Of a DNA stretch of 64,000 bases, positions 52,906-61,204 are shown piece by piece. The stretch covers positions 62,001 through 126,000 of the forward strand of contig JAFIFX010000008.1 in assembly GCA_020831805.1 (NCBI GenBank), given 5' to 3'. The position numbers were made by a program, and so were the translations under genes. This DNA is from Planctomycetota bacterium (GTDB lineage Bacteria; Planctomycetota; Phycisphaerae; Phycisphaerales; UBA1924). A model generated the notes under the pieces. It was not told the origin of the DNA. It did no database searches and saw only the letters and a program-made list of their open reading frames with translations. Within the stretch, counting starts at the first letter, position 1. The number at the start of each line of letters is the position of its first letter.

Positions 52906-55323
52906 TCACTCCATCCCGGGCGCGGGAGAACCCAGCGGGACTTCGGTGTAGGTGTTGGTCCAGTCCCAGTTGGAGATCGGCCACTCGACATGGAGCGCCC
53001 CGCCGCCCGGGAGGGGGATCACCAGGAACCCGCCCGGCTCGGCCTGGCCGCCGGCGAACTGGTGGATGGTCTGCTTCTGGCCGGAGGGGTCCTCGGCCCA
53101 GCGTTCCCAATCGGTGGGAAGGGTGGCCTCGGGCGTCGCTGTCGCGACGGACTTCATGGTCTCGAACCGGTCGGAGGGCGTGCCCTTCCCTGTGTTCCGA
53201 TCGGCGAACTCGCGGTCCATCACCTTGGGGTCGATCTCGACGAACTGGAGGTTTTCCTCGTCGAAGTCCTCGAACCGGTCCCCGTGGCCGAAGTCGTCGG
53301 CGGGATCGATCTGGGCCGTCAGCCAGCCCGAGTCATGCTCGATGGCGTCCGCGGAATCCTCGAACGAGATGGGCTCGAGCGGGACCTCGGCGTATTCCAC
53401 CGGCTGCCCGTCCTCCTTGTGATCAAGCACGGAGTTGTTGACCGCGTCAACCAGGGGCAGCTCGCCCGTGAGCAGCTCACGCCGCATGATGCCGTTCATC
53501 ATGACCCGGCTGGGCACCCGCTCGACCTTGTTGGTCAGCTCGGTCCGCATGGCGCGGGCGTCGGGCGACTGCGGGCTCAGACGCAGGGCTCGGTCGATCA
53601 GGAACAGGGCCCGGTTGGTGTCGCCCTCGTCCGCGAGACGCCGGGCCTCGATCAGGAGCTGGCCGACACGGCGGTCACGAGAGAACGGGAGCAGCGACCT
53701 GCGGGCGCCCACGCGGGCGTTGTCCACATACTGGTTGGCCATCTGGCCGGCGTCGGCGAGCATGTCGTCGTTGACGATCGACGGGGTGATCAGGAAGATG
53801 ATCTCGCTGCGCCGGGTCTCGTCGTCGCTGCCGCGGAACGCCGCGCCGATGATCGGGATGTCGCCGAGCAGCGGCACCTGACGCCGGGTGGAGGTCGTGG
53901 TCTCGGTGAACAGACCGCCGAGCACCGCGGTCTGCCCGTCGCGGAGCATGACGTTGGTGGTCATCTCCGTGGTGTCCTCGTCGGGGATGGTCACGGTCGA
54001 GCCGGAGTTGTCGGTCACCTGGCGGAGCGAGAAGCTCGAGACCTGGGGGCGAAGCTCGAGACGGATCAGGCCGTTTTTGGACACGAAGGGCCGCACGGCG
54101 AGCTGCGTGCCGACATCGAGGAACTCGACGGCCTGGGTGGTCGCGGTGTCGGTGGTCACCGTGTTGAGGTAACCGACACGGGTGCCGACCAGCACGCGGG
54201 CGGGCTGGCGGTTGAGGGTCAGCAGCTTGGGGTTGCTCACGACCGTGACATCCGTCACCTGGTCGAGCACGCGGAGGAAGACGGAGACGTCTTTGGACAC
54301 CACGCCCATCTTGAGGGTGGACGGGCCATCGACATTGCCGATATTGGAACCGAGACCGAAGCCGCGCTCGTTCGCGCCCGCGGCGGGCACGTCCGCGCCG
54401 CCGATGTCCTGGCCCTTGCCCTTGATCAGCCCGTCGACCACCGACAGCGGTCCGCCCGTGCCGATGAAGTCGCCGAAGTTCAGGTCGGAGATGATCGCGA
54501 AGTCGACGCCGAACGCGTTGGCCTCGTTCAGCGCGGTCTGCAGGATGGTGGCCTCGACGAGCACCTGGACGGGCTTGGTGTCCAGCTCGGCGATCAGGCC
54601 GATGATCTCATCGACATTCTCCTCGTAGTCGCGGATGACGATCGTGGCGGTGTTGGCGAAGGTATCGGCGCCGCTGGGGGTGCCGTCGGCCAGGGAGAAG
54701 GCCTGGGTCGCGCCGTTCGTCGTGATATGACCGCTGTCCGAGAGCAGGTGCTTGACGAACTCGGCCGCGTCGGTCGCGTTGAGGTAGTCCAGGTGGATGA
54801 TCCGCGACATCTTGCGCCGGCTCAGACGCTCGAACTCCTGGAGTTCCTCGCGGGTGTAGACATAGATGAAGTTGCCCTTCTCGATGTACCCGAACCCGTT
54901 GACATGCAGGATCGCGTCGAGGGCCTCGTAGAAGGTCACGCCGTAGAGGTCCGCGGTCACGGACGCCTGGACGGAGTTGGAGCTGACGATGTTGCGCTGG
55001 CTCTGGATCGAGAGGAGCTGGAGCACGGCCCCGAGGTCCTCGTTGTTCACATGCAGGTCGACCAGGTCGTACTCGTTGACGGCGACCGAGCCCTCGAGGC
55101 TCCGCAGGTCGACCTGGGTCCGGGCGGGACGCGACCCGTTATCGTAGATCTCGTCGGGTGTGGGCTCGTTGATCGCGTTGATCAGGCCGAAGCCCGAGTT
55201 CTGCGCGTAACCGGTGCTCGTCCCGGCGAGAAGGGTCAGGGCGAGCGCGGGGATACCCCAGCGACTGCGGGCCGCCGCGATGCCATCAGTTCCACGACCC
55301 GTGATGCGCTCGTTCGTTGTCAT
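52906..55323 (-). CDS. Secretin (GspD/PilQ/TadA-cluster type outer-membrane channel)
   Basis: This 805-residue exported protein has a signal peptide of about 40 residues, an STN/N0 domain (about 85-155; LVDLHVNNEDLGAVLQLLS), N1-like ring domains (170-255; SRIIHLDYLNATDAAEFVK) and a secretin beta-barrel core (about 255-515). The core has the family signature VPLLGDIPIIGAAFRG (483-498) and SEIIFLITPSIV. The unusual roughly 290-residue C-terminal extension begins with a TPR-like hairpin (GQLLIEARRLADEGDTNRALFLIDRALRLSP) and ends in Pro/Gly-rich sequence. GGAG is 8 nt before the ATG. Three of the window's eight ACGT words lie in this gene. Confidence 0.92.
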   Translation of the reverse strand: MTTNERITGRGTDGIAAARSRWGIPALALTLLAGTSTGYAQNSGFGLINAINEPTPDEIYDNGSRPARTQVDLRSLEGSVAVNEYDLVDLHVNNEDLGAVLQLLSIQSQRNIVSSNSVQASVTADLYGVTFYEALDAILHVNGFGYIEKGNFIYVYTREELQEFERLSRRKMSRIIHLDYLNATDAAEFVKHLLSDSGHITTNGATQAFSLADGTPSGADTFANTATIVIRDYEENVDEIIGLIAELDTKPVQVLVEATILQTALNEANAFGVDFAIISDLNFGDFIGTGGPLSVVDGLIKGKGQDIGGADVPAAGANERGFGLGSNIGNVDGPSTLKMGVVSKDVSVFLRVLDQVTDVTVVSNPKLLTLNRQPARVLVGTRVGYLNTVTTDTATTQAVEFLDVGTQLAVRPFVSKNGLIRLELRPQVSSFSLRQVTDNSGSTVTIPDEDTTEMTTNVMLRDGQTAVLGGLFTETTTSTRRQVPLLGDIPIIGAAFRGSDDETRRSEIIFLITPSIVNDDMLADAGQMANQYVDNARVGARRSLLPFSRDRRVGQLLIEARRLADEGDTNRALFLIDRALRLSPQSPDARAMRTELTNKVERVPSRVMMNGIMRRELLTGELPLVDAVNNSVLDHKEDGQPVEYAEVPLEPISFEDSADAIEHDSGWLTAQIDPADDFGHGDRFEDFDEENLQFVEIDPKVMDREFADRNTGKGTPSDRFETMKSVATATPEATLPTDWERWAEDPSGQKQTIHQFAGGQAEPGGFLVIPLPGGGALHVEWPISNWDWTNTYTEVPLGSPAPGME

Positions 55324-55515
55324 CGCGTTCACTCCGTTGCCGGCGTTGACCGGCCGCGTTTGAGGTTCCTCGCCGGGCACACACAGCCCGCTGTCAAACC
55401 CGGAAAGCCGGGTCGATGATGTGGGATCTATCGACGCCGCGGACGCGGGACTTTGGGTCGACCCGGGCGATCCGCGGGGGCCGTGCCCCCCCATCCCGAA
55501 CCGCTGGTCCCAGAA
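55324..55515. other. Intergenic region before the secretin gene
   Basis: This 192-nt GC-rich stretch presumably contains the secretin promoter or is merely transcribed as part of the small upstream gene's mRNA. I see no promoter consensus, palindrome or terminator in it. Confidence 0.3.
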
Positions 55516-55722
55516 TCAATCTCGCTCGGGTCCGATCAGACCCTGCTCCGCTTCCGGCTCGTTGGGATCGGGCTCGACCGAGGCGGGCTCGGGAACCGCG
55601 TAGGCGCTGCGGGGCAGGTCGGTCGCCAGCCGCAGTTTCGACCAGATCAACGCACCGGCCACCGCCATGGTTCCCATGACGAAGACTGCACGCCGGGATG
55701 ACTCCGAACGCGACCGTTTCAT
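55516..55722 (-). CDS. Small single-pass membrane protein in the secretin cluster
   Basis: This 68-residue protein opens with a basic N-terminus (MKRSRSESSRR), one membrane helix (AVFVMGTMAVAGALIWSKL, about residues 12-30) and an acidic, Pro-rich tail (VPEPASVEPDPNEPEAEQG). Its position between pseudopilins and secretin suggests an inner-membrane assembly factor, but there is no recognisable family and the ribosome site is weak. Its reality rests on open-frame length, hydrophobic pattern and location. Confidence 0.45.
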   Translation of the reverse strand: MKRSRSESSRRAVFVMGTMAVAGALIWSKLRLATDLPRSAYAVPEPASVEPDPNEPEAEQGLIGPERD

Positions 55723-55759
55723 GGCCAGGGCATCGGGCGGATTGGCACGGATCTTCAGT

Positions 55760-55909
55760 GGGACTCGCCATTGGCCACTTGCCACAAGGGGGGAAGGGAC
55801 TTGCCACTTGCCAAGAGCCCCTCCCCATGAGGCAGGAGTCGCCCGGAATCATAATGATAAAAATCCGCCCAAAGGGCGGTCTCCCCCCAAGTCCCAAATG
55901 GCGAGTCCC
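55760..55909. repeat. 13-bp inverted repeat bounding a repetitive spacer
   Basis: GGGACTCGCCATT (55760-55772) and AATGGCGAGTCCC (55897-55909) are exact reverse complements 124 nt apart. Between them the word TTGCCACTTGCCA and related pieces recur, and the terminator at 55859-55879 lies inside. It looks like a small nonautonomous repetitive element between the pseudopilin and the small membrane gene; no transposase or target duplication is seen. Confidence 0.5.
55859..55879 (-). terminator. Intrinsic terminator after the GspH-like gene
   Basis: On the minus strand CCGCCC, loop TTT and GGGCGG are followed by ATTTTTATC (stem 55865-55870/55874-55879, A-run 55859-55863). It separates the pseudopilin genes from the small membrane protein and secretin genes. 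Confidence 0.8.
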
Positions 55910-55919
55910 CAGTCCCTTC

Positions 55920-56441
55920 CTAATCCAGCCGCACCACCGAAACACGCCCCGAGAAGGCCGCGATATCGATGCGGAACCGGCCCTGGTGCCCCACGACCTC
56001 GAGCGAACCGCCCGAGCTGAGGGTGTCGCTGCCGGGCGTGGCGACGGGCCCGCCGATCTCATCAAAGATCAGCACATTGCCGCCGTTGAGATCGATGTTC
56101 TGGATGCGGGCGCCGCCAAAGTCGAAGTCATTGAGGTTGACCCGGTATCGCTGGCCCGGCCCCCTGGGGTCGTACAGCGCGTCGGTCTCGGGCTCGATGG
56201 TCCCCCCGAAGACCTGCACGATCGTGTACGAGTTGGTGTCCACATCGAAGACGATGCCCCGCGGCTCCTGGTAGGCCAGGGCGTCCATCTGCGCAAAGTT
56301 GATGTCGGAGACAATGGTCCGCACACCCGCCTGGACGCGCAGGATGCCCGCCCCGCTCATTGAGGGCACCACGAGGGCCCCGGCGATCCCAAGGATCACG
56401 ACCGTCACGAGCACCTCGACCAGCGTGTAACCCCGACGCAT
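55920..56441 (-). CDS. GspH/FimT-like pseudopilin
   Basis: This 173-residue protein uses the ATG with GGGAGG 7 nt upstream (MRRGYTLVEVLVTVVILGIAG). It has a very short leader before the prepilin cleavage site with Glu at position +5, then a hydrophobic helix. The globular domain (QAGVRTIVSDINFAQMDALAYQEPRGIVFD) matches the minor pseudopilin H pattern, including the conserved region after the helix. A prepilin peptidase must be encoded elsewhere. It is the last of three pseudopilin genes in a row. Confidence 0.88.
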   Translation of the reverse strand: MRRGYTLVEVLVTVVILGIAGALVVPSMSGAGILRVQAGVRTIVSDINFAQMDALAYQEPRGIVFDVDTNSYTIVQVFGGTIEPETDALYDPRGPGQRYRVNLNDFDFGGARIQNIDLNGGNVLIFDEIGGPVATPGSDTLSSGGSLEVVGHQGRFRIDIAAFSGRVSVVRLD

Positions 56442-56460
56442 CGCATCCTCCCGGTTGGTC

Positions 56461-56506
56461 GGCACTCCGTGCCGGACATCTTCAGAACCCCGGCACGGAG
56501 TGCCGG
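56461..56506. repeat. Pair of inverted intergenic hairpins
   Basis: GGCAC-TCC-GTGCC (56461-56473) and CCGGCAC-GGA-GTGCCGG (56490-56506) are the same short dyad in opposite orientation. They fill the gap between two pseudopilin genes. The TCC/GGA loop recurs in the hairpin at 41686-41706. Confidence 0.6.
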
Positions 56507-56512
56507 TCTACC

Positions 56513-56956
56513 TCACTGCCGTGGCAGCGGCTCATCGTCCGCGTTGAATCCTCCAGCCCAGATCTGACCGGTCGCGGCGTCATAAATCCAGCCGTAGTCG
56601 GTGTGGAAAGCGGTATCGGGCGCGCTCCCGAGCACGATCACCCGCCCGTTGGCCCCGATGTAGGGGTTCCGGGGAGCTTCCTTCAGGTACTCGCCCGAAC
56701 CACCAACCAGCGGGCCCCAGGTGCCATCGCCCGCTTCCACCGGCGGGAACGCATTGCTCCACCGGGCCATGTACACATCGACCGCCCGGCGCAGCTTCTC
56801 GAGTTCCGTCACCGTGGTGCCCGCGGCGGCCTCTTCGCTCGCGTTGACGAACTGGGGAACGACGATCGCCGCAAGAATGCCGAGGATGACCACCACGATC
56901 AGAATTTCGACCAGCGTAAACGCCCTTCGGACGCGCCGCAGGATTCGCATGCTCAT
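56513..56956 (-). CDS. GspG-like major pseudopilin
   Basis: This 147-residue protein has the leader MSMRILRRVRRA then FTLVEILIVVVILGILAAIVVPQF, the near-invariant GspG/type IV pilin N-terminus, then ASEEAAAGTTVTELEKLRRAVDVYMARW. The C-terminal segment (KEAPRNPYIGANGRVIVLG, YGWIYDAATGQIWAG) is the GspG beta-region with the conserved 'PxNP' proline element. GGAGG is about 7 nt before the ATG. It probably forms, with the next gene upstream, the shaft of a type II secretion-like pseudopilus. Confidence 0.92.
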   Translation of the reverse strand: MSMRILRRVRRAFTLVEILIVVVILGILAAIVVPQFVNASEEAAAGTTVTELEKLRRAVDVYMARWSNAFPPVEAGDGTWGPLVGGSGEYLKEAPRNPYIGANGRVIVLGSAPDTAFHTDYGWIYDAATGQIWAGGFNADDEPLPRQ

Positions 56957-56978
56957 GGGCTTCCCTCCTCAGATCAGG

Positions 56979-57012
56979 AAAAGCGGCCGGCCCGCTCTCG
57001 CAGACCGGCCGC
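56979..57012 (-). terminator. Terminator-like hairpin between two pseudopilin genes
   Basis: On the minus strand GCGGCCGG (57012-57005) pairs with CCGGCCGC (56990-56983) across 14 nt and is followed by TTTT. It lies 38 nt after the stop of the pseudopilin gene at 57050 and could attenuate rather than fully stop transcription into the next gene. Confidence 0.6.
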
Positions 57013-57049
57013 AGCGACCGCCGGCGTCACACCGGCGGCCAGTGCTTGA

Positions 57050-57493
57050 TTAGTTCCCGCCACGGGCGGCCCGGATCAGGCCGTTCTGACGGTTGTAGAG
57101 CCAGGCCCCGTCGGCGGGGTCCGCGGTGGCGGCGGCGGCCGCGATGTCATCAACGGTGGTATCGGCATCGCCGTTGGCGACGACACTGATCCCGGTACCG
57201 CTGGTGACAAAGGGATTCCGCGGAGCGGCCTTGAGGTACCCGTTGGTCACGAGCTGATCCCAAGCCGCGCCATCGCCGACCAGGTCGGGATAACCGCCTT
57301 CACGGGCGGCCCAGAGCTCGATCTGGGTCTGCAGGGTCGACTCCTGGGTCGCCACATTGCCGCCGCGGGCCTCGTTGGCCGCGTTGGTGAACTGCGGCAC
57401 CACGATGGCGGCGAGGATCCCGAGGATCACTACCACGATGAGGATTTCGACGAGGGTGAAGCCCTTCGCCACACTGTTTCGAACTGAACGCAT
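57050..57493 (-). CDS. GspG-like pseudopilin, second copy
   Basis: This 147-residue protein starts MRSVRNSVAKGFTLVEIL, with AAGGAG 9 nt upstream. Its N-terminal helix is almost identical to the neighbouring pseudopilin (VVVILGILAAIVVPQF), but the globular part differs: NEARGGNVATQESTLQTQIELWAAREGGYPD, then a Gly/Ala/Asp-rich region ending NRQNGLIRAARGGN. Two major-type pseudopilins side by side suggest a duplicated shaft subunit. The gene is followed by an attenuator-like hairpin. Confidence 0.92.
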   Translation of the reverse strand: MRSVRNSVAKGFTLVEILIVVVILGILAAIVVPQFTNAANEARGGNVATQESTLQTQIELWAAREGGYPDLVGDGAAWDQLVTNGYLKAAPRNPFVTSGTGISVVANGDADTTVDDIAAAAATADPADGAWLYNRQNGLIRAARGGN

Positions 57494-57841
57494 GCTTGAC
57501 ACTCCTTCGGTTGCAACTCGAGAGCCGTCACGCTCGGTCGGGCTCACGCTGGCCCGGCGACCCGCCGGGCCCCTCCTCCACGGGTCCGGCGACCAGCCTG
57601 CCATCCGCCCGATCGGACCCGGGCGGATACGCACCGCACAACGGATCAAACCGAATCGTGACAAACGGCCTATCGACCCGGCCACCCGCGACCTTCACGA
57701 TCGTGACGGCCGGGGTCCGGCGGCGCGGGCGGGTGGGTCCGGATGGCCATCCGGTGCGGTCTGTGCGGCTGGTTCTCGCCCCCTGCGCCGGAAACTCGGA
57801 CTTTGACGAGGGCGGTTTTCCCGAGTGCGGGTGAGCAGGCC

Positions 57842-57871
57842 AAAAAGAAACAGGCCCCTCGCGGGGCCTGT
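57842..57871 (-). terminator. Intrinsic terminator after the HEAT-repeat gene
   Basis: Perfect 9-bp stem ACAGGCCCC/GGGGCCTGT (57850-57858 and 57863-57871), with TTTCTTTTT on the minus-strand side (57842-57850). It isolates the HEAT-repeat gene from the pseudopilin operon. Confidence 0.85.
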
Positions 57872-57921
57872 CGGTTCATATCCAGGTTGAACGGAGTGGT
57901 GGCTCCGATGGAGTCAGACGA

Positions 57922-60138
57922 TCAGCGGTTCGACACGGTCGGGGCCGAGCCGGGCTGGGCGCTGAGGATCAGCGGGACCAGCTCCTCGTTCTCGATCTCC
58001 ATGGCGCCCATCACGGCGACAGCCTGGGTGGCCAGGTCCTCGTCGCCGGAACGGGCCAACTCGACCAGACGACGCACCAGGCGGGCGTCGAGTTGGTTGC
58101 CGAACCGCTTGGCGGAATCCGCGACGATCTCCAGCATCTCGATCTGCTCGAAGCCGTCAGCGGTCAGGGCCCGCTCGAAGATCGCACGCTGCGCGGCGGG
58201 CGAACCGACATGGGCAAGGATCTCCGCCACATCCAGCATGGTCAGCCCGTCGGCATCGCGGAGCACGGGCATGAGGATGCTCGCGGCTTCGGCGACATCA
58301 AGCACCGGGTTATTGGAAACTGCCAGATCGCGGAGCACAGCCAGGGCGCGTGAGCCGTAGCTGCGGGCCTCTTCCTCGGTGATCACCCCGCCCGAGGCGA
58401 CCCGCAGCAGCTCCTCGGCGGTCGCGGTGAACTCTGAGGGGCCGAGCGCCCGGCGGACGGCCACCGTCTGATCCCGGCGGTACTGGCGACGCAACGCTTC
58501 CTCTTCCTCCGCGCTCATGATGGCCAAGACGGGGGTCACGGCGAGCTTGGACGAGCTGCGGGCCGTCTCGATCTCCAGCAGGGTCTGGTCGAAGCCGAGT
58601 CGGGTGACGATCAGGTCGACGGCGGGCGCTTCGGCGATGGCCGCCTCGATGCCGTCCAGCCCGGTCTCCGACGGGGGCAGCACGCGGAAGCCCATGGCTT
58701 CGAGCACCGAACGGTCGGCCTCGTACATCTCACGATCACGACCGGTCAGGATGATCGCGGTCAGCGTGCCCGCATCACGGACCGCGCCGGCCAGGAGGGG
58801 CACGACCCGTTCCGAACTGCGGAAGGACTGCTCCGGGCGGGACTTGCCGATGGCCAGGGCCGCCTCGTACTGAACACGCCGGTTCGGGTAAGCCAGCGCT
58901 TCGAGCAGCGGGAAGCGGTCGTCCACGCCCTGGCCCCAGAGCAGGCGGGGACCGGCGGTCTGGGCGATAGTGTCGATGGAGAGACGGGCCAGCGGGGTGT
59001 TCCGGGTGTCGAGGGCGCGGCGGAGCACGAGTTGCCCGATCTCGGGGCCGGCCGCCACGCCGAAGTACATCGCCCCACGGCGATCGGGCGGGTAGGCGGG
59101 GTTCTCGTAGCCCTCGGGGGTGTCCAGTTCGCGAGAGAAGTTCGAGGCGATCCACAACGCGAGCGTCTCGCGGTTGGTCGCGTCGATGGCCAGGGCGGTC
59201 TCGGCCATGCGCATGGCCATCGCCTCGTGGAACACCTCGGTCCGGATGGGTGTCATCACCAGGCCCAGGCCGGGATCGAAGTGCCAGAGCAGCTGGTGTT
59301 CCTCATTGGCGAAGCTGGTCAGTTCGCCCGGTTCGGCGTAGTACGAGTTGGCGAGCAAGGCGTAGAGGCCGGCCACATCGGCGTTGGCGTTCCCGCCGAG
59401 CCGGCCGATGGCGCGGGCCGAGGCCCGCCGGACGGCCTCGTTGCGTGTGTTCTGGTGCAGGTCAACCAAGAAGGGCAGGCTGGTGCGATAGGGAATCAGC
59501 CCAAGCACATCCACGATCGCTTCCTGACGGGCGGGGTCCAGATCGGGCAGGGCGGTCACGAGCGGGACGATCGACTGGCGGCCCAGATCGACGAGCACCC
59601 GCTGGACCTGGGCTCGCAGGTTCGGATCGCGGTTCTGGAGATAGGCCTCCAGCAACTGGGGCAGGGCGTACTCGCCGGCCGCGATCAGACCCTCACGCCC
59701 GATCTGCCGGGCGCGGAGCCCGCCGGTCAGCAGGCCGATGTTGCGGGTGATTTCTTCGGGGTTGCGGACCCGGGCGAGCTTGCCGGCCCGGAAGAGCTGG
59801 TCCAGCTCGGCCGCGATGGGCTCGACGATCGGCACCCGCATGGCCGAGGCGATGGCCTCCTCGAACCGGGTGCCCTCCCGCGACCGATCGACCAGGTCGA
59901 CGAAATCTTCCGGTTCCATCCCCGAATCGAGCAGCTGGCGGCCGACATCCGCCGCGATGTCAAAGCGGGCGATGCGGACGAAGTGGATGAAGTCGCGGAG
60001 CTGGGACTGGGCCTGGGCCTCGCCGGCGGCCGGCTGCGCCACAGCGGCCTGCGTCACCGACGGGACGACCGCGGGAAGCCCGGCGAGCAGCGGCAGGAGG
60101 ACCGAAAAGGAAACGACGGGGCGGGATGGACGACGCAC
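57922..60138 (-). CDS. Exported HEAT-repeat protein with embedded receiver-like domain
   Basis: This 738-residue protein uses a GTG start with AGGAG 8 nt upstream. Its signal peptide-like N-terminus (PVVSFSVLLPLLAGLPAVV) is followed by helical repeats of HEAT/armadillo type (LPQLLEAYLQNRDPNLRAQVQRVLVDLG, YRTSLPFLVDLHQNTRNEAVRRASARAIGRL). Residues about 458-580 break the repeats with an alpha/beta domain resembling a response-regulator receiver (GTLTAIILTGRDREM, AVDLIVTRLGF, TPVLAIMSAEEEE). The acidic pair and phospho-Asp are not conserved, so a pseudo-receiver is likely. HEAT repeats resume to the end. An exported scaffold is inferred. Confidence 0.75.
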   Translation of the reverse strand: MRRPSRPVVSFSVLLPLLAGLPAVVPSVTQAAVAQPAAGEAQAQSQLRDFIHFVRIARFDIAADVGRQLLDSGMEPEDFVDLVDRSREGTRFEEAIASAMRVPIVEPIAAELDQLFRAGKLARVRNPEEITRNIGLLTGGLRARQIGREGLIAAGEYALPQLLEAYLQNRDPNLRAQVQRVLVDLGRQSIVPLVTALPDLDPARQEAIVDVLGLIPYRTSLPFLVDLHQNTRNEAVRRASARAIGRLGGNANADVAGLYALLANSYYAEPGELTSFANEEHQLLWHFDPGLGLVMTPIRTEVFHEAMAMRMAETALAIDATNRETLALWIASNFSRELDTPEGYENPAYPPDRRGAMYFGVAAGPEIGQLVLRRALDTRNTPLARLSIDTIAQTAGPRLLWGQGVDDRFPLLEALAYPNRRVQYEAALAIGKSRPEQSFRSSERVVPLLAGAVRDAGTLTAIILTGRDREMYEADRSVLEAMGFRVLPPSETGLDGIEAAIAEAPAVDLIVTRLGFDQTLLEIETARSSSKLAVTPVLAIMSAEEEEALRRQYRRDQTVAVRRALGPSEFTATAEELLRVASGGVITEEEARSYGSRALAVLRDLAVSNNPVLDVAEAASILMPVLRDADGLTMLDVAEILAHVGSPAAQRAIFERALTADGFEQIEMLEIVADSAKRFGNQLDARLVRRLVELARSGDEDLATQAVAVMGAMEIENEELVPLILSAQPGSAPTVSNR

Positions 60139-60505
60139 AGGCGATCTCCTCGGGCTGCGAGCGGGAGACGGACGCCCGCGGACCAATCGATACGGAAGCC
60201 CGCGGCAGCGTGTTGCCGCGGACCCGGGAGGCAAGGGCCGAACTGTATCGGAACCCCGGCACGGGTGTCAACGCCGGGTCGGGAGGGGTGTTTCAGGGGC
60301 GTCAGGGCTCCCGCGGGGAGGCCGGCGGCTCCGCGGCAGGTCTGGAAACCGTTGCGGCTGGTCCGGATAGCCTGTTTTTGCCCCGACCAATGGGCATCAT
60401 CGGCCTCTCAGCGTGAAGACGGGGGCCGATCGTGCCGATGCGGGGGCTGGTGCGGCGCGTAACGGCGGCGCCGGCCTCCACCGTATCCGTGCGCGAGGTA
60501 AGTAC
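60139..60505. promoter_or_regulatory. 367-nt divergent intergenic region
   Basis: This lies between the divergent HEAT-repeat and HTH-receiver genes and must contain both promoters. I see no clear promoter boxes or palindromes. The plus-strand gene has GAGG 8 nt before its ATG. Confidence 0.3.
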
Positions 60506-61084
60506 ATGTCCTCCGAAAAAGATGTTCTGACGACCGGAGAGGTCGCCAAGATCTGTAATGTGGCCCCCCGGACCGTCTCGAAGTGGTTCGATTCGGGACA
60601 ACTCAAGGGTTATCGGATCCCGGGGTCCAAAGACCGCCGTATCCCGGTCGCGGAGCTCTACCGCTTCATGAAGGCCCACCAGATCCCCATGGACGGGATC
60701 TCGACCGGCACCACCCGCGTCCTGATCGTGGATGGGGACAACGAGGTCGGCTCGGTGCTGCACAAGGTGCTCAGCGAGCAGACCAGCTACGAGGTCCGCG
60801 CGGTCTCCTCGGCCTTCGGCGCCGGCCTCGAGTGCGAGCGATTCCGCCCCCATGTGGTGCTGATCGATGTGCACATCTCCGAGGGCGATCCGCGGGCCAT
60901 CGTCGACATGATCCGTTCGTCGGACGCGCTGCAGATGACCAAGCTGGTCGCCATGTCGGGCAAGCTGACCGACGGCCAGGCCCACGGCCTGCGTGCGGCG
61001 GGGTACGAGTCATTCCTCCGCAAGCCCTTCCAGGTCCGTCAGGTCGTCGAATCCATCGAGCGTGCGACCAACCTGGCCGCGTGA
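60506..61084 (+). CDS. HTH (MerR/excisionase type)-receiver regulator
   Basis: This 192-residue protein has, at residues 7-55, a helix-turn-helix of the excisionase/MerR class (VLTTGEVAKICNVAPRTVSKWFDSGQLKGYRIPGSKDRRIP). Residues 70-190 are a receiver domain with acidic residues at Asp-76/Asp-78 (LIVDGDN), phospho-Asp-121 (VVLIDVHIS), Ser-151 and Lys-173 (LRKPF). This reversed order, DNA-binding domain first, is unusual for response regulators. No kinase gene is adjacent. The start was set at the Met with GAGG upstream. It is a single-gene unit ended by a strong terminator. Confidence 0.88.
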   Translation: MSSEKDVLTTGEVAKICNVAPRTVSKWFDSGQLKGYRIPGSKDRRIPVAELYRFMKAHQIPMDGISTGTTRVLIVDGDNEVGSVLHKVLSEQTSYEVRAVSSAFGAGLECERFRPHVVLIDVHISEGDPRAIVDMIRSSDALQMTKLVAMSGKLTDGQAHGLRAAGYESFLRKPFQVRQVVESIERATNLAA

Positions 61085-61119
61085 AGAAGCCTTCATCCGC
61101 TCGCATCAGAACCGTCCAC

Positions 61120-61148
61120 GAACACGCCCGCATGCGGGCGTGTTCTTT
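61120..61148 (+). terminator. Intrinsic terminator after the HTH-receiver gene
   Basis: Perfect 11-bp stem GAACACGCCCG (61120-61130) / CGGGCGTGTTC (61135-61145), loop CATG, then TTTCG. It lies 35 nt after the stop codon and 57 nt before the Dps start. Confidence 0.85.
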
Positions 61149-61204
61149 CGCGCACGCGTCGGCCCGAACGCGCGATGCGTATCATGCGGCAAGGAGAAGA
61201 AACC

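Noticed and set aside
51820-55419. A plus-strand open frame of 1199 codons opposite the TPR and secretin genes
   Set aside because: It crosses two clear genes on the other strand, and its composition is typical antisense of GC-rich coding sequence with no domain motif.
55723-55785. A 21-residue longer start for the small membrane protein
   Set aside because: The extension runs into the inverted-repeat element and lacks a ribosome site.
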